A DNA stretch of 64,000 bases from the NCBI RefSeq assembly GCF_002804065.1, contig NZ_CP024955.1:496001-560000 (forward strand), read 5' to 3'. Under the pieces are notes generated by a model that was not told where the DNA came from, searched no databases, and saw only the letters and a list, made by a program, of their open reading frames with translations. The translations under genes were made by a program, and so were the position numbers. Below, one piece after another: positions 10,201-22,107 of the stretch. Origin of the DNA: Kyrpidia spormannii (GTDB taxonomy: Bacteria; Bacillota; Bacilli; Kyrpidiales; Kyrpidiaceae). Numbering within the stretch: the first letter of the stretch is position 1; the number at the start of each line of letters is the position of its first letter.

Positions 10201-11058
10201 CCGGAGATGGCCACCGTGTCCGCCAGCCGTTTGTTGGAGTATGATATCTGCCCCCGGCGCTACTACTATCACTGGGCTTTGCGCCTGCCCGCCCTCGATC
10301 AGGCCTTTGAAACGGCGAGTGGGGACGGAGTGCCAGGTGAACAGGAGATCCCTGACCCAGAGATGGGTGGGGATCAAGGGCCAGCGGAGATCGAGGGAGT
10401 CGGTTGGTCTCCTCTTCTCCGAGGTACGGTGGTTCACCGGGTGTGTGAGCGCTGGACCGGGGCGGAACCGATTCTGGACCGCTTGGACCAGGTGTTGGAG
10501 GAATTTCGTTTAATGGGCCCGCTCGGCCGCAGGGCTCGGGAAGAGGTGCGGGAGGAGTTGCTCCGTTACGCCGACGGGGAGTTGTCCAAACGGCTAAACC
10601 GGGCCCAGCGCGTGTGGAGTGAGTGGCCTTTCTACCTCCGGTTACAAGGAGCAGAACGGGTCTGGGACCTTCATGGGCAGGTGGACAAAATCTTTGTCGC
10701 CGACGGCCGCACGGTGGTGGTGGATTTTAAGACGAACCGCACGGCGCCGGACGGGGTGGGGGCCCTGGTGGATCATTATCGGCTTCAAGTCCAACTGTAC
10801 GCGTGGGCGGTGGGACGAAATCTCGCCCTTGTGGATGAGGCGTATCTGTACTTCACAGACCCGGGCGTACTCGCCCCGGTGCCGGTCGATCCCGAGAACG
10901 TGAGGGAAGCATTGGAACGCGTGGATGCTAGGCTCAATCATTTGTCGCGAGAATGGCGCATCGAAGCGTATCCTTTTACAGAGGACCTCTCGATGTGCCG
11001 GGTCTGTCCGTATCGGGCCATTTGTCCCGGGTTTGCCCGGGGCTCGGCCGGTGGCTGA
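7273..11058 (+). CDS. addA: AddA-like UvrD-family helicase-nuclease
   Basis: A 1261-aa helicase-nuclease of the AddA/RecB type. Superfamily 1 helicase motifs are clear: Walker A AGAGSGKT at about residues 22-29, DEFQDTN at about 373, then IYRFRGAD, and TVHQSKGLEFPVV further on. The C-terminal nuclease has GQVDKIF and VVDFKTN at about 1137-1155. The GTG at 7273 has a GGGGAGG ribosome site and overlaps the end of addB; a longer reading frame starting at 7192 lies inside addB and is not used. Unusually for AddA, the nuclease also carries a cysteine set (YDICPRR at about 993 and CRVCPYRAIC at 1242-1251) like an iron-sulphur staple. The 3' end overlaps comER tail to tail. Confidence 0.87.
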   Translation: MLRPTEDQWKAITALRSDVVVTAGAGSGKTWVLTERYAAMLNGRPTLPPPEDTDAPIPTGAPCRPGEIIAITFTEAAAADMRRKIRARLRQLIEAGETRLLPYEEELETAPISTIHSYCAALIRRYPFEAGVDPDFVVLDEPEARRILRESAQEAILEALKEEEPAIRTALLVYGETGAMDLVLQLGTTWREEDRTGAEVWAVSRESLAREAKRWLQVREALLDAGRRMVEDGQKVSSTTKAYEKIMKFAASWPEMEEALASWDGRVTEDWEERLRRLDKEMWSGNAPKVLGDAVAEWKAAVKAAAEAVQAADLPEVTEGLCRLWDRVARRYEEKKAGHRALDYTDLQLRAVRLLEDSEVRRHWIASLRYVMVDEFQDTNRLQARLVGLLLDGGARLFVVGDGKQSIYRFRGADVSVFVETRQQVQEKGGVAVSLRHNFRSQGPILDFVNRVLGPVMGESENGENNAAPQSSKIEYEPLVPTREKMGGSVEIVHIDSEGLAGRLVEATEAARWIRRFIQSGGTVGDESGPRPARYGDVAMLLAVSTHLPVYELALQEAGVPYRIAGSRNFFRRQEVRDLIQVLRWVYDPGDEVAMIGALRSPLFGMSDDGLTIIALATGRRKESGLLAFSADPLGWVDGSHKLPLSPWDRRAAEDAARQVAKWRRRAAWESAGALVERIVDETGIVPTLLQTSGGRQKAENVRRFIEMAYEREAEGRVSLSAFLSWIQWQIEDDTDEEEAQVVDGADAVTVMTVHQSKGLEFPVVVLPDLARPFRSRREMWCMDEDGALAVKWPGVGEYAGFGWYERVREEEARKDREEEMRKFYVALTRARDHLALFGTRKLPSKEKDPLTVDQARSWFDWLICSLAQGDLSGAEELVGHAGEGVIWTRVAAPDPMVGSIDAARPQPKNRGVSEDRPGEGPEVIESLDSGAQMAEGQAKGEAARLVHHILTLGDAEGGWDREDFVITPGGGPLGRPEMATVSASRLLEYDICPRRYYYHWALRLPALDQAFETASGDGVPGEQEIPDPEMGGDQGPAEIEGVGWSPLLRGTVVHRVCERWTGAEPILDRLDQVLEEFRLMGPLGRRAREEVREELLRYADGELSKRLNRAQRVWSEWPFYLRLQGAERVWDLHGQVDKIFVADGRTVVVDFKTNRTAPDGVGALVDHYRLQVQLYAWAVGRNLALVDEAYLYFTDPGVLAPVPVDPENVREALERVDARLNHLSREWRIEAYPFTEDLSMCRVCPYRAICPGFARGSAGG

Positions 11059-11833
11059 GATGGTGCGCTTGGGTGGCGGCGAACAGATCGCGGAATAGGG
11101 TGTCGGCACCGGGGTCGAGCACGGCGAGCCCAGCTTCGGTCACGCCGCCGGGGACCGAAACTCTCCGACGCACGTCTTCGGGGGTAATCCCGTTTTCAAA
11201 GAGGCGGGCGGTGGCACTCCATGTCAGTTGTAGCAGATGCTCGGCGTCACCGGCACCGATTCGGCCCGTGGCTGACGCTGCCCGGGCGAAGGCTTGAAGG
11301 ATGGCGGCGAAGAATGCCGGCCCGCAACTGGTGAGGTCTGCGTACACCCGAATCTGATCGTCGGTGACCGGTAAAGGGGTGCCGATGAAGGACAGGAGCC
11401 CGTCCACGCTCCGGCAGCTTTCCCGGTCCATCCGGGGTCCGTACTGGGTTAGGATTGCGCCGCCCCCTGCCAACTGGGTGATGCTGGGAATGATTTTTCC
11501 CACACGGGCCGGAACTCGGTGTTCGAGGCGCTCCACCTCAAACCCGCTGGCGGTGATCAGAAGGACGTGGTCCGGCGAGAGAAAGGGGCGAATTTGGTCG
11601 ATCACCGGGTCGAGATCTGGCGATTTAACGCAGATAAATAGGGTTTGTGACCGCTGGGCCACTTCCGCTGCCGTCGCCACCATGACCAGACTGGGAACCC
11701 GCCGGGCGAGGGCGGCAATTTTGTCCCGGCTGCGATTGCAAGCGACAAAGTCCGGGGGTTCGGGCAGTTTTGAAGACAACGCCTCGATCAACATGCTTCC
11801 GATGGTCCCGGTCCCGATACACCCAATGCGCAT
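10976..11833 (-). CDS. comER: ComER, pyrroline-5-carboxylate reductase-like protein
   Basis: A 285-aa ProC-fold protein with an N-terminal Rossmann glycine motif (IGCIGTGTIGSMLIEAL). The family-typical VKSPDLDPVI, TSCGPAFFAAILQAF and VPGGVTEAGLAVL segments follow. It fits ComER of Bacillus, encoded opposite the late competence comE genes, which is implicated in sporulation and biofilm control rather than proline synthesis. The ATG at 11833 follows GGGAGGG and is preferred over a TTG two codons upstream. The last 83 bp overlap the end of addA on the other strand. A true proline-biosynthetic ProC cannot be excluded from sequence alone. Confidence 0.8.
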   Translation of the reverse strand: MRIGCIGTGTIGSMLIEALSSKLPEPPDFVACNRSRDKIAALARRVPSLVMVATAAEVAQRSQTLFICVKSPDLDPVIDQIRPFLSPDHVLLITASGFEVERLEHRVPARVGKIIPSITQLAGGGAILTQYGPRMDRESCRSVDGLLSFIGTPLPVTDDQIRVYADLTSCGPAFFAAILQAFARAASATGRIGAGDAEHLLQLTWSATARLFENGITPEDVRRRVSVPGGVTEAGLAVLDPGADTLFRDLFAATQAHHLSHRPSPGQTRDKWPDTDRPGTSRGPL

Positions 11834-12007
11834 GACCAACCCTCCCAGAGATGCGTGGTCATTATTGAATTGTACGGCCTGCCGGGCAACAACATGCCGA
11901 TTTCCAGGGATTTTTGTCGAACCCGCGGCAGGAATGTTGCGCTATATCGCGAAATAGTTAAACTGTAAAGAAGGATTGAAGCGGGGATGAACAGGAGGTG
12001 AGGACGG

Positions 12008-13363
12008 ATGCAGATGGGGTTCGGACTGTGGCAGCAACAAACGCAAAAGTTGATCCTTACTCAAGAGTTGCGCCAAGCGATCGCAATTCTGCAATTGTCT
12101 TCCTTTGAGTTATCGCAATACTTACAACAAGAGATGGCCGAGAATCCGGTGATGGAATGGGAAGAGGCGGCCGGGGCTGAGGGATGGGGGGAATTTGACG
12201 CTTGGTTGCGGGAATCCGGTCCAGACCCGGGGCTGCTTCGCTCGATGCGCGAGTCGTATCGGGAGCCCCCGGCGGATGTGGCGGCCAGATCCGAGAATCT
12301 CGAAGACCATTTGATGGTTCAGTTGTCCGATCTCCGACTGAGCCCCTTAGAAAAACGGGTGCTGCGCTACGTCATCGGGAATATCGACGAACGCGGCTAT
12401 GTGTCCATGTCCAGCGCCGAGATGGCCGCACAGCTCGGGGTGGAGGAAGCGTTGGTCGAGCGGTGCCGCCGTCGGTTGCATGGCCTGGAGCCCCTGGGGA
12501 TCGGGGCGCTGGACCTGAGGGAATGTCTCAACATTCAGGCCCGGGAACGTTATCCCGACGAGCCTGGTCTGAAGGATCTGATCGATCATCACCTTCAGGA
12601 TGTGGCCGAGGGGCGTCAGTCGAGAATCGCCCAAGCTTTGCAGATCGACCTCCAAGAAGTACAGCGTCTGTCCGACCTTTTGAAAACTTTGGACCCGAAA
12701 CCCGGGAGGATGTTTTTTGGGGATCAGGTCCGGTTTGTGATTCCTGATGTGACCATTGAGCGGGTGGGCGGGGACTACGTGGTGATGGTACACGATCGGC
12801 TCACGCCGCATTTGCATATTAATCCCATCTATCGCCGGATCGCCTCAACCCAAGGGGCGGACCGGGAGGCGAAATCCTATCTGTCGAAAAAAATCCAATC
12901 GGCCATGTGGTTGATCCGCAGTTTGGAGCAGCGAAGACAGACGATTCTGCGGGTGACCGAAGCCATTGTGGAGCTGCAGAGGGACTTTTTCGACCGGGGA
13001 TTGGAGTACTTGCGCCCGATGACCCTGCGCCAGGTGGCGGAGCGGGTCGGGGTGCACGAATCCACCGTCAGCCGGGCCACCACGGGCAAATACGCCCAGA
13101 CGCCCCGGGGAGTATTGGAGTTAAAATATTTCTTTAGCTCAGGGGTTCAGACCCGAGGCGGAGAAGGGGCATCGGCGGAGAGCATCAAGGCGAAGATTCG
13201 CAAATGGATCCAGGAGGAGGATCGGTCAGACCCTCTGAGCGACCAGCGCCTGGCCGACCTTTTGCAGCAAGAGGGCATTCGGATCTCCCGCCGAACCGTG
13301 GCTAAATACCGCGAGGAACTCCGCATTGCCTCGTCAGCCCAGCGCCGGCGCCATGGTTCCTGA
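12008..13363 (+). CDS. rpoN: RNA polymerase sigma-54 factor (RpoN/SigL)
   Basis: Sigma-54, 451 aa. The glutamine- and leucine-rich activator region I fills residues 1-50, with LILTQELRQAIAILQLSSFEL. It is followed by an acidic linker, the core-binding domain, a helix-turn-helix (VGVHESTVSRATTGKYAQTP), and the RpoN box ISRRTVAKYREELRI near the C-terminus, which reads the -24 promoter element. An AGGAGGTGA site six bases upstream supports the ATG at 12008. Sigma-54 needs an AAA+ activator to open promoters; none is encoded in this window. It lies directly upstream of the cggR promoter and is transcribed in the same direction. Confidence 0.96.
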   Translation: MQMGFGLWQQQTQKLILTQELRQAIAILQLSSFELSQYLQQEMAENPVMEWEEAAGAEGWGEFDAWLRESGPDPGLLRSMRESYREPPADVAARSENLEDHLMVQLSDLRLSPLEKRVLRYVIGNIDERGYVSMSSAEMAAQLGVEEALVERCRRRLHGLEPLGIGALDLRECLNIQARERYPDEPGLKDLIDHHLQDVAEGRQSRIAQALQIDLQEVQRLSDLLKTLDPKPGRMFFGDQVRFVIPDVTIERVGGDYVVMVHDRLTPHLHINPIYRRIASTQGADREAKSYLSKKIQSAMWLIRSLEQRRQTILRVTEAIVELQRDFFDRGLEYLRPMTLRQVAERVGVHESTVSRATTGKYAQTPRGVLELKYFFSSGVQTRGGEGASAESIKAKIRKWIQEEDRSDPLSDQRLADLLQQEGIRISRRTVAKYREELRIASSAQRRRHGS

Positions 13364-13398
13364 GGCCCCCCAAAGGCCGGCGAGGGACCATTCCCCTC

Positions 13399-13427
13399 TT
13401 GCCGGCCGAAAGGGTCCTGCGTATACT
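13399..13427 (+). promoter_or_regulatory. Sigma-A promoter of the cggR-gapA operon
   Basis: TTGCCG at 13399-13404 and TATACT at 13422-13427 are separated by exactly 17 bp. The predicted start near 13434 lies about 47 bp before the CggR operator, so the repressor would act as a roadblock to elongation, as in Bacillus subtilis. Confidence 0.75.
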
Positions 13428-13480
13428 GGAGTAAAAGGAGGTTCCGCATGGAACGGAGCCGCCTCTTATTTAGCCCTGAT

Positions 13481-13519
13481 CGGGACAAAAAAAGTACATG
13501 CGGGACACATTATGTCCCG
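13481..13519 (+). promoter_or_regulatory. CggR operator
   Basis: Two direct CGGGAC boxes at 13481 and 13501 are spaced 20 bp apart, and the second begins a near-palindrome ending in GTCCCG at 13519. This closely matches the known CggR operator layout, two CGGGAC half-sites upstream of cggR. It lies between the promoter and the cggR start. Confidence 0.8.
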
Positions 13520-13539
13520 AAAGAAGGTGGGAGAGGCGA

Positions 13540-15752
<2,213 letters not shown>

Positions 15753-15957
15753 ACATCCCGGATGCTGGCGGTTAAAAGCCGGGAAGGGAGTTCCGTTTGA
15801 TTGCATTCCCGGGACGTAAACTGACCCGATGGGATGATGTGGGTCCAGTTCCGTCCCGCTGCAAAATCTGTTAGGATTAGAATGGTTGGATGAGGAGGAG
15901 GCGGCCCTTCTCCTCTTTGCATGTGCGGGAGAGCCTGTGAACGGAGGGAGATGGGGG
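15753..15957 (+). other. gapA-pgk intergenic spacer
   Basis: A 205-bp spacer without a gene, in an operon otherwise packed by 4-base overlaps. A GAGGAG/CTCCTC inverted repeat at about 15890-15915 is followed by TTT and may be a weak attenuator or RNA-processing hairpin. I see no convincing promoter. Confidence 0.35.
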
Positions 15958-17157
15958 ATGGACAAAGCAACGATTCGGGATGTGGAGGTTCAGGGAAAGC
16001 GCGTTTTTGTGCGGGTGGATTTTAACGTGCCCATCGAGGACGGCCGGGTGGTGGACGATGGCCGAATCCGCGCGGCTCTGCCCACGATTGAGTATCTCAT
16101 TCGGGGCGGAGCACGGTTGATCCTGGCGTCCCACCTGGGCCGCCCGAAAGGCCGGGTGGATGAGCGGTATCGGCTGGACCCGGTGGCCCGGCGCCTTCAG
16201 GAGCTTCTCGGCCGGCCCGTACATAAAGTGGATGCTGTGGTGGGACCGGAAGTGGAACAGGCGGCGGCGGGAATGGGTCCCGGAGATGTGCTGTTGTTGG
16301 AAAATGTTCGCTTTGAGCCCGGGGAGGAGAAAAATGATCCTGCCCTGGCCCGGGCTTGGGCGGGTTTGGCCGACCTGTACGTGAACGACGCCTTCGGGGC
16401 GGCCCACCGAGCCCATGCTTCTACGGCGGGGTTGGCGCAGTTTTTGCCGGCGGTGGCCGGGCTCTTGATGGAGCGGGAGTTGACCGTGCTCTCCCGGGCC
16501 CTCAGCCACCCGGAACACCCTTTTGCGGCGGTACTCGGTGGGGCTAAGGTGAGCGACAAGATCGGCGTGGTGGCCCGTCTTCTGGAAAAAGTGGACCGGC
16601 TCCTCATCGGGGGCGGAATGGCCAACACGTTTCTCGCCGCCCGGGGCTATCGCATGGGGAGTTCCTCCGTGGAGGAAGACCGCCTGGAGACCGCCCGGGA
16701 GACCTTGCGGACGGCGGAGGGCCGGGGGACAGCCCTTCTTTTGCCCGTGGATCTGGTGATCGCCGATCGCTTTTCCGCCGATGCCCAGCGCCGGACGGTG
16801 CGGGTGGAAGAGGGGGTTCCGGAGGGCTGGATGGCCCTGGACATCGGCCCGGAGACGGTTGAGCGTTGCCGGGCGATGCTGGCGGATGCCCACACGGTGA
16901 TCTGGAACGGGCCGATGGGGGTATTCGAGATGGAACCTTTTGCGGCCGGGACTTTGGCGGTGGCCCAGGCCATGGCCGGGGTGAAGGGCACCACCATCGT
17001 CGGCGGGGGAGATTCCGCCGCGGCAGTGACCAAAATGGGACTGGCAGACCGCATGACCCACGTGTCCACCGGGGGCGGGGCGTCGCTGGAATTTCTCGAA
17101 GGGCGCGTGCTGCCCGGGGTTGCGGCCCTTCTGGACCGGGAGGCGGTGCGGGGATGA
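15958..17157 (+). CDS. pgk: Phosphoglycerate kinase
   Basis: Phosphoglycerate kinase, 399 aa, near the usual 395. It shows the N-domain substrate signature [12 protein letters not shown], the SHLGRPKG loop, [15 protein letters not shown], and the C-domain nucleotide site with GGGDSAAAV near residue 350. It makes ATP from 1,3-bisphosphoglycerate. GGAGGG at 15943-15948 fixes the ATG at 15958. The stop overlaps the tpiA start as ATGA, so the two are translationally coupled. Confidence 0.97.
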   Translation: MDKATIRDVEVQGKRVFVRVDFNVPIEDGRVVDDGRIRAALPTIEYLIRGGARLILASHLGRPKGRVDERYRLDPVARRLQELLGRPVHKVDAVVGPEVEQAAAGMGPGDVLLLENVRFEPGEEKNDPALARAWAGLADLYVNDAFGAAHRAHASTAGLAQFLPAVAGLLMERELTVLSRALSHPEHPFAAVLGGAKVSDKIGVVARLLEKVDRLLIGGGMANTFLAARGYRMGSSSVEEDRLETARETLRTAEGRGTALLLPVDLVIADRFSADAQRRTVRVEEGVPEGWMALDIGPETVERCRAMLADAHTVIWNGPMGVFEMEPFAAGTLAVAQAMAGVKGTTIVGGGDSAAAVTKMGLADRMTHVSTGGGASLEFLEGRVLPGVAALLDREAVRG

Positions 17158-17956
17158 ACGCGGCCCGGAAACCGCTTTTGGCGGCGAACTGGAAGATGAA
17201 CAAAACGCCCGAGGAGGCCCTGTCCTTTTGGCACGAGTTTTCGGGGCGGCTATCCGGGGAAACCGGGCGGGTGGAGGTGGTGATTTGTCCGCCTTACCCC
17301 GCTCTGCCCGCCCTGCAGGGGGCGGACCTCCGGGCCCGGGGGGTGTATTTGGGGGCCCAGAACGTTCACTGGGAGTCCCGGGGGGCGTTCACCGGAGAGG
17401 TGTCGCCCGGAATGCTCCGGGCCGTGGGGTGTTCCCACGTGATCGTGGGCCATTCCGAACGACGGGCCTATTTTGGCGAGTCGGACGAGGCGGTGAAGCG
17501 AAAGCTCCGGGCGGCGCTCGAAGAAGGGATGACGCCGATTCTCTGTGTCGGTGAGACGTTGGAACAGCGCACGGCGGGGCGGGCCGAAGAGGTGGTGGCC
17601 GCCCAGCTCACCGCCGCTTTAGAAGGACTTGACACCGGCCGGGCGGCCCGGGTGGTGGTGGCTTACGAGCCGGTGTGGGCGATCGGGACCGGGCGGTCCG
17701 CCGAGTCCCGGGATGCCGGGGAAATGGCGGCGGCGGTGAGGCGCCGGCTGCGGGAGTTGGCGGGTCCGGCGGCGGAGGAGATCCGGATTCTGTACGGGGG
17801 TAGCGTGGCCCCGGATAATTTTGCACAGTTTTTGGCGGAGGCCGAGGTGGACGGCGGGCTCGTGGGCACGGCGAGTTTGCGTCCAGAATCGTTTTTCGCC
17901 TTGGTGGCTTCGGCGGCGAAGGCCGCCACTGCCCAGGCGGGGGAAGGAGAGGCACA

Positions 17957-17960
<4 letters not shown>
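17154..17960 (+). CDS. tpiA: Triose-phosphate isomerase
   Basis: TIM-barrel isomerase, 268 aa, slightly longer than the usual 250 because of a C-terminal Ala-rich tail. It has the active-site Lys in AANWKMNK, the catalytic His in IVGHSERR, the catalytic Glu in [12 protein letters not shown], and the phosphate loop YGGSVAPDN. It interconverts dihydroxyacetone phosphate and glyceraldehyde-3-phosphate. Four-base overlaps with pgk upstream and gpmI downstream show tight operon packing. Confidence 0.97.
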
Positions 17961-20775
<2,815 letters not shown>

Positions 20776-20778
20776 TGG

Positions 20779-20808
20779 TTGTGCTCCTGGGCTCGTTCAT
20801 GATACGAT
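20779..20808 (+). promoter_or_regulatory. Possible secG promoter
   Basis: TTGTGC at 20779 and TACGAT at 20803 are spaced by 18 bp in the enolase-secG gap. This is a moderate sigma-A match and the only plausible one there. Confidence 0.45.
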
Positions 20809-20904
20809 GGATGTGGAATGATTGGGATGCCCGGGAAGTCTCGAAGGCGGGATGAAGGCCGGGGGTGACCTGGCAGGAAAGGATGAAAGGCGGGGGCGTG
20901 GCCC

Positions 20905-21147
20905 ATGTGGCTGGCGATTTTGAAGATCTTACTGGTGATTGTGAGCTTGGCCCTCATCGGGGTGGTTCTCATGCAATCCGGCCGGAGCGCTGGGTTGTCC
21001 GGAGCGATCGCCGGGGGCGCCGAGCAGCTGGTCGGGCGCAAAGCCAGGGGTATCGACGCTGTGTTGATGAAAGCGACGACGATATTGGGCACTGTATTTT
21101 TTATCGTGGCGCTCGTCGTTGCGTGGTTGATTGCCCGGGGATCTTGA
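20905..21147 (+). CDS. secG: Preprotein translocase subunit SecG
   Basis: An 80-aa protein with two hydrophobic helices (about residues 2-24 and 53-76) joined by a glycine-rich loop containing VLMQSGRSAGLSGAIAGGAEQL, the SecG signature. SecG helps SecYEG and SecA move proteins across the membrane. The order secG, carboxylesterase, rnr, smpB, ssrA is conserved in Bacillus and relatives. Confidence 0.93.
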   Translation: MWLAILKILLVIVSLALIGVVLMQSGRSAGLSGAIAGGAEQLVGRKARGIDAVLMKATTILGTVFFIVALVVAWLIARGS

Positions 21148-21227
21148 AAGGGAAGAGTTTCATAGGGGATGGGAAGAGAGCAGCCGTCCGCTCCGCGGGC
21201 GGCTTTGTCTTCGAGAGGAGGGTCGGG

Positions 21228-22001
21228 GTGAAGGAAGACCAGGAATTCACGGAGGCGTCGCCCGAGCCGTTTTTCTTCCCCGGGGGTTCAGTGGGGATTC
21301 TGCTGGTGCACGGGTTTACCGGTTCGCCTTCGGAAATGAGACCGATGGGTCAGTGGCTTGCCCAGCAGGGGTACACCGTGGCGGGGCCGCTGTTGGCGGG
21401 GCACGGCACGTCTCCCTTAGATATGGAACGAACAAGCTGGAGGGATTGGGTGGCCTCCGCCCGGGATGCAGCGAGAAAGTTGCGGGAACGGAGTTCCCGG
21501 ATCGTGGCGGCGGGCCTGTCTATGGGGGGTGCTTTGTCTTTGTATCTCGGGTCCGGGGTGGCGGGGGTTGTGGTGGATGCGGTGATCTCCATGTGTGCTC
21601 CTATCTATTTACAGGATCGGCGGGCGCACTTGGCCCGTTTTGTCGCGCCCATTCACCGGTTTCACCGGGACGGAAGTGCCGGGTATCCTCCGGAGATTCG
21701 ACGGTATCTCGCCGGTTATGACATCACGCCCACCCGATGTGTCGGCGAACTGATGACCCTGATCCGGCGGACCAAGCGATTGCTGCCCGGGGTGCGCGTC
21801 CCCACCTTGGTGCTTCAGGCCCGGCGGGATCGAACGGTGCGCCCGAAGTCCGCCCGGTATATTTATGCCCGGGTTGGCACGTCCGACAAAGCGTTGCTTT
21901 GGTACGAGCAGTCCGGCCATATTCTGACTGTCGACCGGGACCGGGAAGCGGTGTGGCGGGATGTGCTCGAATGGCTGAGGGGACACGATTTGGCGCCATG
22001 A
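21228..22001 (+). CDS. Alpha/beta-hydrolase, carboxylesterase Est type
   Basis: Serine hydrolase, 257 aa, of the Bacillus/Geobacillus carboxylesterase Est30 (YvaK) type. It has the oxyanion HGFTGSP at about residue 28, the nucleophile motif GLSMGG at about 96, a late Asp in QARRDRTV, and the His in EQSGHILT. It hydrolyses short-chain or monoacylglycerol esters; its physiological substrate is uncertain. A GAGGAGGG site precedes the GTG at 21228. It lies between secG and rnr, as in Bacillus. Confidence 0.9.
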   Translation: MKEDQEFTEASPEPFFFPGGSVGILLVHGFTGSPSEMRPMGQWLAQQGYTVAGPLLAGHGTSPLDMERTSWRDWVASARDAARKLRERSSRIVAAGLSMGGALSLYLGSGVAGVVVDAVISMCAPIYLQDRRAHLARFVAPIHRFHRDGSAGYPPEIRRYLAGYDITPTRCVGELMTLIRRTKRLLPGVRVPTLVLQARRDRTVRPKSARYIYARVGTSDKALLWYEQSGHILTVDRDREAVWRDVLEWLRGHDLAP

Positions 22002-22107
22002 TGACAAGGGAATGGGTTACAACTTGCAGCCAGCGCACATACTAGAACAACGAGTCGAGATCCGGGTGAGGCGTGGCGGGTCTGTCCCCCTCGGAGGGGA
22101 TGAGAGG

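Noticed and set aside
13498-13539. Upstream ATG start for cggR
   Set aside because: It falls inside the CggR operator and lacks a ribosome site; GTG 13540 is better supported.
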